From NCBI GenBank assembly GCA_021648145.1, contig JAKITI010000004.1, positions 127,848 through 172,714 on the forward strand: DNA of 44,867 nt, read 5' to 3'. Origin of the DNA: Gammaproteobacteria bacterium. GTDB taxonomy: Bacteria > Pseudomonadota > Gammaproteobacteria > JAADGQ01. Positions 38,193-44,867 of this stretch are shown here, piece after piece; position 1 is the stretch's first letter; the number at the start of each line of letters is the position of its first letter. A program made the translations under genes and the position numbers. The notes beneath the pieces were generated by a model. That model was not told where the DNA came from and did not search any database. It saw only the letters and a program-made list of their open reading frames with translations.

Positions 38193-39188
38193 ATGAAAAA
38201 ACTCATCCGCAACTCCACTGCTGAATTCCTGATCTTCACCTCTCAGGCAGGTGAAGAGAGCATCGAAGTTCGGGTGGAAGAAGAGACTGTCTGGTTAACT
38301 CAAAAGCTGATTGCTGAGCTGTTTGGTAAATCGGTATCCACCGTCAATGAGCATATTAAGAATATTTATACTGACAATGAGCTGGGTGAGACTGCCTCGC
38401 TGAGAAAATTCGGAAATTCCGAATTTTCTACTAAACCGACCAATTTCTACAATCTGGAGATGATTATCTCCGTGGGTTACCGCGTCAACTCAAAACGCGC
38501 CACTCAATTCCGCCAGTGGGCTACCCAGGTGCTACGCGAGTTCGCTATTAAAGGTTTTGTGCTGGATAACAAGCGTCTTGAAAATGGTTCTTTTTTAGGT
38601 GAAGACTATTTTGAGAGATTACTGGCTGAAATCCGCGAAATCCGGCTTAGCGAGCGGCGTTTTTATCAAAAAATAACCGACATTTATGCCACCAGTCTGG
38701 ATTACAACAAGGATGCTAATACGACCAAGATTTTCTTTGCTAAGGTGCAGAATCAACTTCACTTCGGCATACACGGTCACACGGCGGCTGAGTTGATTGT
38801 GCAGCGGGCTGATAGTGACAAAACGCATATGGGATTGACATCTTGGGGCAGTGCGCCCGACGGCAAGATCATTAAAACCGATGTGAGCATTGCCAAGAAT
38901 TACTTGAGCAAAGAGGAGCTGGAATCTTTGGGCAGAATCGTCAGTGCCTATCTGGATTTGGCAGAAGAGCGAGCCAAGCGAAATATCCCCATGACCATGG
39001 ACGACTGGAGCAAGCGGCTTGATCTGTTTCTTGAGTTTGATGAGCGGGATATTTTGCAAGATGCGGGAAAGGTCACCGCTGAAATTGCCAAAGCGTTTGC
39101 TGAAAGCGAATTCGAAAAATATCGCATTGTGCAAGATAGGCTTTTCAAATCAGATTTTGACCGGTTGCTGGAGCAGCAAAAAAAATGA
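38193..39188 (+). CDS. RhuM-family protein inserted in the cas operon
   Basis: 331 residues from ATG 38193, chosen because GGAGG (38181-38185) is placed well and MKKLIRNSTAEFLIFTSQAG leads into the RhuM core; the frame is open to 38133. Diagnostic RhuM segments are VEEETVWLTQKLIAELFGKS (a winged-HTH-like start), FYNLEMIISVGYRVNSKRAT, QFRQWATQVLREFAIKGFVL, YATSLDYNKDANTTKIFFAK and VQNQLHFGIHGHTAAELI. RhuM was named in a Salmonella pathogenicity island; relatives are often in defence and mobile islands, with unproven biochemistry. The stop overlaps cas4 by ATGA, so it is translationally coupled to the adaptation genes. It is not a normal part of type I-C. Confidence 0.88.
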   Translation: MKKLIRNSTAEFLIFTSQAGEESIEVRVEEETVWLTQKLIAELFGKSVSTVNEHIKNIYTDNELGETASLRKFGNSEFSTKPTNFYNLEMIISVGYRVNSKRATQFRQWATQVLREFAIKGFVLDNKRLENGSFLGEDYFERLLAEIREIRLSERRFYQKITDIYATSLDYNKDANTTKIFFAKVQNQLHFGIHGHTAAELIVQRADSDKTHMGLTSWGSAPDGKIIKTDVSIAKNYLSKEELESLGRIVSAYLDLAEERAKRNIPMTMDDWSKRLDLFLEFDERDILQDAGKVTAEIAKAFAESEFEKYRIVQDRLFKSDFDRLLEQQKK

Positions 39189-39838
39189 GTGACGAGCCAC
39201 AAACCATCATGCTCTCTGCATTGCAGCACTACGCTTACTGTCCACGCCAGTTTGCATTGATACATGTCGAACAAGCCTGGGCAGATAACCGCTTTACCGC
39301 CGAGGGAAATATATTGCATGAGCGGGTGGATTCTGGTGCCGCCGAGCAGCGTAAAGGCACACGCTACGAGCGCAGTGTGATGTTGAAATCGCAGCGCTAC
39401 CAGCTTACCGGTAAAATGGATTTGTTAGAGATTGAGCAAGGCGATTCACCGAAATATCTACCGGTGGAGTATAAGCGTGGCAAACCAAAAATTGAGGATT
39501 GGGATCGAATACAGGTATGTGCTCAGGCGCTCTGTATAGAAGAGATGCGCGATACCCATATTAGCGAGGGCGCGATTTGGTATTGGGAGGTGCGTCGTCG
39601 AGAAGTGATTCAGATTGATGATGCATTACGAGCGGCTACTGTTGCGGCCATTGAGGGCGCGCATGCCATATTGGCTTCAGGGAAAACACCCGTTCCAACC
39701 GATAAAACCAAGCGGTGTCGCGCCTGTTCGTTAGTAGATTTGTGCGAGCCTGGTACCTTTCGGCGTGATCATTCCGGTGTTTATATTGAAGGAATTTTTT
39801 TAGATCATAATGTGTATACAATCAGTGAAAAATCATGA
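39185..39838 (+). CDS. cas4: Cas4 exonuclease of type I-C
   Basis: RecB-like Fe-S nuclease that trims and orients prespacers according to the PAM. Four iron-sulfur cysteines are present: C19 (HYAYCPRQFAL), C178, C181 and C187 (RCRACSLVDLC). RecB motifs: H45 (NILHERVDSG), D79 (TGKMDLLE), E95 and K97 (PVEYKRGKPK). Length 217 aa is normal. It overlaps the RhuM gene before it and cas1 after it by four bases each. Confidence 0.95.
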   Translation: MSDEPQTIMLSALQHYAYCPRQFALIHVEQAWADNRFTAEGNILHERVDSGAAEQRKGTRYERSVMLKSQRYQLTGKMDLLEIEQGDSPKYLPVEYKRGKPKIEDWDRIQVCAQALCIEEMRDTHISEGAIWYWEVRRREVIQIDDALRAATVAAIEGAHAILASGKTPVPTDKTKRCRACSLVDLCEPGTFRRDHSGVYIEGIFLDHNVYTISEKS

Positions 39839-40851
39839 AAAAACTACTGAACACCCTCTATATTACGCGTCAAAAAAGCTACCTTCACAAGGAGCGGGAA
39901 ACTATTGTTGTAAAGCTGGATAAAGAAAAGCTCGGACAGTTCCCTGCGCTGACGGTCAGTAATATTCTCTGTTTTGGTCAGGTGAGTGTCTCTCCATTTT
40001 TGATGGGTTATTGTGGTGAAAAGAGTATAGGGCTTTCGTTCTACACGGAATATGGAAAGTTTTTAGCACGCGTTCAAGGCAAACAAACGGGTAATGTGTT
40101 GTTGCGGCGCACACAATACCGGTGGGCAGATGATGAGTTGAAGTCGGTATCTATCGCTCGTTTGATGGTGGCTGCAAAAATTGCGAATGGCCGGTCAGTG
40201 CTGATGCGCGAAGTGCGGAATCATGGTTCAAATGAGCCGATCGAAGCCGCGATTAAACACCTTGCTGCAAGCTTGCGCCGAGTGCGTCATGTCACAACTG
40301 TTCCAGAAATACTCGGAATAGAAGGGGATGCCGCAAACTGTTATTTCGGTGTGTTTAACGCGCTGCTAAAAGGCAATGGTTTTAAGTTTGGAGGGCGCGT
40401 GCGCCGTCCACCGACTGACCCTGTTAACGCATTGCTTTCGTTTGCTTATACATTAATCACGCACGAATGTGCATCGGCATTGCAGGGCGTAGGGCTTGAT
40501 CCTTATGTTGGATTTTTGCATCAAGACAGACCGGGGCGAGTGAGTCTTGCGGTTGATCTGTTGGAGGAGTTTAGAGCGCCTTGGGCGGATCGATTTGTTC
40601 TTACCCTGATTAACAGGCAGCAGGTTAAGCTCAATGACTTTGTGACGGAAGCCAGCGGTGCCGTTCGGTTAACGGATGACGCACGCAAAACTCTATTAGT
40701 TGCATGGCAAGAGCGAAAACAAGTTGAAGTCATGCATCCTTATTTAGATGAAAAAGTACCGGTTGGTCTACTGCCTCATTGTCAGGCTATGTTATTGGCG
40801 CGCCACCTACGTGGTGATACAGAATATTACCCCCCTTATCTGGTGAAATAA
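39835..40851 (+). CDS. cas1c: Cas1 integrase of type I-C
   Basis: 338 residues. Together with Cas2 it integrates new spacers at the leader end. Probable metal ligands are E163 (EILGIEGDAANCYFG), H229 (YVGFLHQDRPGRVSLAVDLL) and D241 in the same stretch. MKKLLNTLYITRQKSYLHKE is the typical I-C start. The gene is intact and overlaps cas4 by ATGA. It does not share the N-terminus of the I-F fragment at 31208, so the two come from different systems. Confidence 0.96.
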   Translation: MKKLLNTLYITRQKSYLHKERETIVVKLDKEKLGQFPALTVSNILCFGQVSVSPFLMGYCGEKSIGLSFYTEYGKFLARVQGKQTGNVLLRRTQYRWADDELKSVSIARLMVAAKIANGRSVLMREVRNHGSNEPIEAAIKHLAASLRRVRHVTTVPEILGIEGDAANCYFGVFNALLKGNGFKFGGRVRRPPTDPVNALLSFAYTLITHECASALQGVGLDPYVGFLHQDRPGRVSLAVDLLEEFRAPWADRFVLTLINRQQVKLNDFVTEASGAVRLTDDARKTLLVAWQERKQVEVMHPYLDEKVPVGLLPHCQAMLLARHLRGDTEYYPPYLVK

Positions 40852-40853
40852 TT

Positions 40854-41147
40854 ATGCTGGTTTTAGTGACATACGATGTAAGTGTTTTAACAAGCGATGG
40901 CAGGCGGCGTTTAAGGAATATAGCCAAGACTTGTTTGGACTATGGAATGCGAGTGCAAAACTCTGTATTTGAGTGCGAAGTTGATCCCGCGCAGTTCACT
41001 ATATTTAAAAATAAATTGATGGAAATTTATAATCCGAAAGAAGATAGTCTTCGTTTTTATTTTCTTGGTAAAAAAGGAAGGAGTAAGGTTGAGCATGTTG
41101 GTGCAAAAGTTACTCTTGATCCGATAAGAGATGCGTTAATTATTTAA
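40854..41147 (+). CDS. cas2: Cas2 of type I-C
   Basis: 97 residues with the ferredoxin-like fold: MLVLVTYDVSVLTSDGRRRL with Asp8, RNIAKTCLDYGMRVQNSVFE and RFYFLGKKGRSKVEHVGAK. It bridges two Cas1 dimers in the integrase. It starts 2 bases after the cas1 stop and is the last cas gene; the leader and array follow on the same strand. Confidence 0.97.
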   Translation: MLVLVTYDVSVLTSDGRRRLRNIAKTCLDYGMRVQNSVFECEVDPAQFTIFKNKLMEIYNPKEDSLRFYFLGKKGRSKVEHVGAKVTLDPIRDALII

Positions 41148-41325
41148 TGCGCTAACCTTGTGCTCTCATGAAATCGTAGAGAAGTTAGCGGGCGGGCTAA
41201 CTCATTGATATTAATTGAATATAATAGTTTGCATTTTGTTTGTAGTTTTATTTGATGAAAAATTATCTCGGATTAGCGGAAAATTATCATTTGTTCTTTA
41301 AAAATTAGTAAGTTAGTATTTAACG
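41148..41325 (+). promoter_or_regulatory. CRISPR leader
   Basis: 178 AT-rich bases between cas2 and the first repeat, at the 5' side of the array as expected for type I-C. It holds a 7-bp inverted repeat (41183-41202) and a TATAAT at 41220-41225 that could be the -10 of the pre-crRNA promoter; no good -35 is placed upstream of it, so that assignment is weak. New spacers should be added at its downstream end, next to position 41326. Confidence 0.8.
41183..41202. repeat. Inverted repeat in the leader
   Basis: AGTTAGC-GGGCGG-GCTAACT: a perfect 7-bp palindrome arm pair with a GC-rich 6-base centre in an otherwise AT-rich leader. A third GCTAAC occurs at 41151-41156. It may be a protein-binding site for adaptation, a regulatory operator, or part of the cas operon's transcription end; there is no T run after it. 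Confidence 0.5.
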
Positions 41326-44300
41326 GTCGCACCCTTCGCGGGTGCGTGGATTGAAACCCCTTTAACTCCTGGACTTTTAACGTGTCAAGCTCGTCGCACC
41401 CTTCGCGGGTGCGTGGATTGAAACGATATTTTTGAAATGCTTTTTGTCGGAATTGGCGTCGCACCCTTCGCGGGTGCGTGGATTGAAACGTCCAGTTTTA
41501 GTATCAAAGCGAGAGACTATACAAGTCGCACCCTTCGCGGGTGCGTGGATTGAAACTAGCTCGTTAATTAAGCAGATGGATTTACCCGCAGTCGCACCCT
41601 TCGCGGGTGCGTGGATTGAAACCCCCCCCCTGCAAAGTGTCTGGCGCAATATCACGGTCGCACCCTTCGCGGGTGCGTGGATTGAAACAAACTCTTTGTA
41701 CCAATCTGCTGCTTTAAGAGACGTCGCACCCTTCGCGGGTGCGTGGATTGAAACTGTACTATTTAAAATGAGGATTAAGTAAATGTCACGTCGCACCCTT
41801 CGCGGGTGCGTGGATTGAAACATGCAGTGCTTAGTTGGCACGTAAACCGTTTCTTGTCGCACCCTTCGCGGGTGCGTGGATTGAAACATTTTTACGTACC
41901 AAATCAATTCTCAATTTAATATGTCGCACCCTTCGCGGGTGCGTGGATTGAAACTCGTGATACCTGCGCACCCACTACAACGGGAATAGTCGCACCCTTC
42001 GCGGGTGCGTGGATTGAAACTTTGAAAGCAGCCATACATTAATTTTGGAGAAAAGTCGCACCCTTCGCGGGTGCGTGGATTGAAACAATCCTTTGCCTTC
42101 GCAGCAATCTCGGAATTCTGTCGCACCCTTCGCGGGTGCGTGGATTGAAACTCCTTGTTTGCTTTGGGTTAATCCCTTAGCTATGGTCGCACCCTTCGCG
42201 GGTGCGTGGATTGAAACAACAAATCCCGCGCCCATTTCTTGTAGGTCTTTGTCGCACCCTTCGCGGGTGCGTGGATTGAAACCTTTACGTGTACTTTTCC
42301 TTCATCAGCGATGCGGTCGCACCCTTCGCGGGTGCGTGGATTGAAACCAGCTTCTTTTGTTGCTTTAATGGCCGCTTCTTGGTCGCACCCTTCGCGGGTG
42401 CGTGGATTGAAACTAATACATATTGATATGCTTAATGTACTTGATGATGTCGCACCCTTCGCGGGTGCGTGGATTGAAACAATAATATTATTGCTTGATA
42501 CACCTGATATTGCGGTCGCACCCTTCGCGGGTGCGTGGATTGAAACGCAGGATGAAATTGATTTGATGAATGAAGGAAAGGTCGCACCCTTCGCGGGTGC
42601 GTGGATTGAAACAAATATCAGAGTAATTGCCTTGAGACTGTCCGAGGTCGCACCCTTCGCGGGTGCGTGGATTGAAACCCTGTATTTCCAGAAAAATTGA
42701 TTTCCAGTGAATGTCGCACCCTTCGCGGGTGCGTGGATTGAAACCTGCGCAGCAAGCCCGTGCAACAGGTTATGGAGCAGTCGCACCCTTCGCGGGTGCG
42801 TGGATTGAAACTGCCGAGCAGGGTCATGAGCAAATGAGCCAGAGAGTCGCACCCTTCGCGGGTGCGTGGATTGAAACCTGATGGATATGATTTTGATTCG
42901 TCATCGAGATGGTCGCACCCTTCGCGGGTGCGTGGATTGAAACAGACCTAACAGTTTGCTGGACACCCGTGGAAATAGGTCGCACCCTTCGCGGGTGCGT
43001 GGATTGAAACGTGCAAGTCATCAAAATCGCACTCACGAATATGTGTCGCACCCTTCGCGGGTGCGTGGATTGAAACTCGCGGGGCCAGTTTGAGTAATGC
43101 TAATATTATCGTCGCACCCTTCGCGGGTGCGTGGATTGAAACTAGACAAGCGATAGTTGTTTCGTTTTCTTTAAAGTCGCACCCTTCGCGGGTGCGTGGA
43201 TTGAAACTTTGCCTGCTGCCATCGCAGCATCATTTGCCTCGTCGCACCCTTCGCGGGTGCGTGGATTGAAACTTTTTGAGTGCTTTATCTCTTTTTGCAA
43301 TATTACTGTCGCACCCTTCGCGGGTGCGTGGATTGAAACTGCTAAGCGCCAACTGGGTTTGCCGTTTGCTTTATGTCGCACCCTTCGCGGGTGCGTGGAT
43401 TGAAACAATTGGTATGTCAGAGTTTATTGACTCCATTGATGTCGCACCCTTCGCGGGTGCGTGGATTGAAACTCAATAAGTTGGCTCGGCGGTTCACTCT
43501 CCGTTTGTCGCACCCTTCGCGGGTGCGTGGATTGAAACTAGGCGAGTGCGAAAATAGAAATATTATTGTTCAGTCGCACCCTTCGCGGGTGCGTGGATTG
43601 AAACATATCAAAGCACTGATTGTTTTTAAATCCAGTCAAGTCGCACCCTTCGCGGGTGCGTGGATTGAAACCAAAAATGATAAAAGACGACGAATGGCCG
43701 AAAATGTCGCACCCTTCGCGGGTGCGTGGATTGAAACTAAAATTTATAAACTTAATTATAATAAGTGTCAGTCGCACCCTTCGCGGGTGCGTGGATTGAA
43801 ACTAATGCTGTTTATTTTGCTGCAGTATGCTAATTCGTCGCACCCTTCGCGGGTGCGTGGATTGAAACTTAATAAAGACCCCAGAAAGATGAACTGGTCT
43901 TCGTCGCACCCTTCGCGGGTGCGTGGATTGAAACATAAAAACGCGGAGCATAGCGGCGGAGAATTTAGTCGCACCCTTCGCGGGTGCGTGGATTGAAACT
44001 TAAAGTCGAAACCAATAGTTCGGATATAGAATGGTCGCACCCTTCGCGGGTGCGTGGATTGAAACTTGACCCCATAAACTTTAAAACCATTGCGTTTTAG
44101 TCGCACCCTTCGCGGGTGCGTGGATTGAAACATTGTCTTAAAAAGGTATGTCATCATCAAAGTCGTCGCACCCTTCGCGGGTGCGTGGATTGAAACGACA
44201 CGTAATTGAGGATTATTTATTGATTCACTTGTCGCACCCTTCGCGGGTGCGTGGATTGAAACGGTTTTTTTATGCAGCAGCGCTTACGGGATTTAGTGTC

Positions 44301-44729
44301 GCACCCTTCGCGGGTGCGTGGATTGAAACATGACCTGCGAGAGCGACGACTAAGTGTAAATACGTCGCACCCTTCGCGGGTGCGTGGATTGAAACCCAAG
44401 CAGCAAATGGAACCTCTTTGCCGCGCTTGTGTCGCACCCTTCGCGGGTGCGTGGATTGAAACTCTAATTGATGGCTTGATGGCTATCCTAAATCAAGGTC
44501 GCACCCTTCGCGGGTGCGTGGATTGAAACAACGCAAAACGAAAGTCAGCAGTCAAGGCACGGGTCGCACCCTTCGCGGGTGCGTGGATTGAAACGAGGGG
44601 GTCGTCCGCAATACTCAGGCAAACGAAGCCAGTCGCACCCTTCGCGGGTGCGTGGATTGAAACAGATATAAACGCACAATCAATCAACCTACGTAAAGTC
44701 GCACCCTTCGCGGGTGCGTGGATTGAAAC
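41326..44729 (+). CRISPR. Type I-C CRISPR array, 52 repeats and 51 spacers
   Basis: The 32-base repeat (first copy 41326-41357, last 44698-44729) begins GTCGCACCC, has a hairpin CGCACCC-TTCGC-GGGTGCG, and ends GTGGATTGAAAC, the standard type I-C form; Cas5c would leave TGGATTGAAAC as the 11-nt handle. I located 52 copies by their starts, with a period of 64-70 bases and spacers of about 33-37 bases, and saw no base changes in any copy. Leader side is left, so oldest spacers are at the right. I saw no duplicated spacers. Spacer 43 (44132-44164) is discussed in the findings. The frames open through the array on both strands are not genes. Confidence 0.98.
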
Positions 44730-44739
44730 GACTTTCGGC

Positions 44740-44836
44740 AGTCGTGGTAGAACGGCCAGTTACCTGACCGCCCCCACACAGATCCGGACGTGCGGAATTA
44801 CCGCATCCGGCTCTTCAATTATATCGTTGCTCGTGT
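44740..44836 (-). other. Group II intron 3' part (domains V and VI), minus strand
   Basis: Read on the minus strand, 44813-44781 begins GAGCCGGATGCGG and ends CCGCACGTCCGGATC. It folds as domain V: an eight-pair lower helix with the AGC triad in GAGCC (one non-canonical pair), a two-base CG bulge and a five-pair upper helix, but with a UAAUU loop instead of the usual GNRA. Next, 44770-44753 folds as a domain VI-like hairpin (CGGTCAG-GTAA-CTGGCCG). The intron 3' end should lie near 44740-44750, about 10-20 bases outside the last CRISPR repeat. The rest of the intron and any maturase would be past the right edge. Confidence 0.55.
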
Positions 44837-44867
44837 AAAGCACCAACCCTCTATGGGTTGGTGCTTT
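44837..44867. terminator. Perfect 13-bp hairpin at the window edge
   Basis: AAAGCACCAACCC - TCTAT - GGGTTGGTGCTTT. The stem has A and T ends on both sides, so it could end transcription in either direction, or be part of domain IV of the neighbouring intron. The window stops exactly at its last base, so a following T run cannot be judged. Confidence 0.5.

Noticed and set aside
41273-44687. Many open frames on both strands through the array (repeating VAPFAGAWIET, SHPSRVRGLK, FNPRTREGCD, SIHAPAKGAT)
   Set aside because: They are translations of the 32-base CRISPR repeat in different frames, joined by spacers; none has a ribosome-binding site or protein-like composition.

Overview
The window looks like chromosome from a moderately AT-rich gammaproteobacterium. 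The gene order rarA-crcB-(gspA/exeA-gspB)-serS-cysG, the run eno...surE-pcm-yqaA...nlpD, and lpxH, ubiK, comM and glnK-amtB are all typical of that class. Two TCA-cycle genes (mdh, gltA) lie in tandem. I cannot place it to genus from the sequence alone.

Layout: 1-18.9 kb is mostly housekeeping: replication restart, fluoride export, type II secretion assembly, seryl-tRNA synthetase, siroheme synthesis, a MOSC protein, exported MsrB, Ada, mdh-gltA, comM, ubiK, a glnK-amtB pair behind a clear sigma-54 promoter, lpxH, cyclophilin, eno, surE-pcm-yqaA. Between yqaA and nlpD sits an accessory insert (19.5-21.0 kb): a small gene broken by an in-frame TGA, a signal-less peptidoglycan amidase and a small exported Cys-rich protein that could be its immunity protein. 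The rpoS gene usually found after nlpD is not there. 22-30 kb carries a beta-propeller lipoprotein and a five-gene run (exported Sel1-like protein, exported VWA protein, ABC ATPase, FtsX-type permease, lipoprotein) whose composition recalls the TagTS/PpkA periplasmic module of type VI secretion, without any secretion structural genes in view. Dodecin, a VOC protein and an SMR efflux protein follow.

31.2-44.9 kb is a remodelled CRISPR island. It begins with the first ~47 codons of a type I-F cas1, cut by an IS3-like element. On the other side of the IS is a type I-C cas3 that has lost its HD nuclease domain and Walker A motif. The rest of the I-C set (cas5c, cas8c, cas7c, cas4, cas1, cas2) is complete, but a RhuM-family gene with an adjacent palindromic repeat and a vestigial RhuM-like start has been inserted between cas7c and cas4, overlapping cas4 by 4 bases. 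The array has 52 repeats (32 bp) and 51 spacers; I saw no repeat variation, even at the leader-distal end. One spacer, read in reverse, encodes the acidic C-terminal tail of a single-stranded DNA-binding protein followed by a stop. Just past the last repeat is a minus-strand segment that folds like domains V and VI of a group II intron, whose body should lie beyond the right edge.

Together the locus reads as a CRISPR system whose adaptation and crRNA parts are intact and whose array is well preserved, but whose own Cas3 cannot be a complete nuclease-helicase. Interference would need another Cas3, or has been lost.
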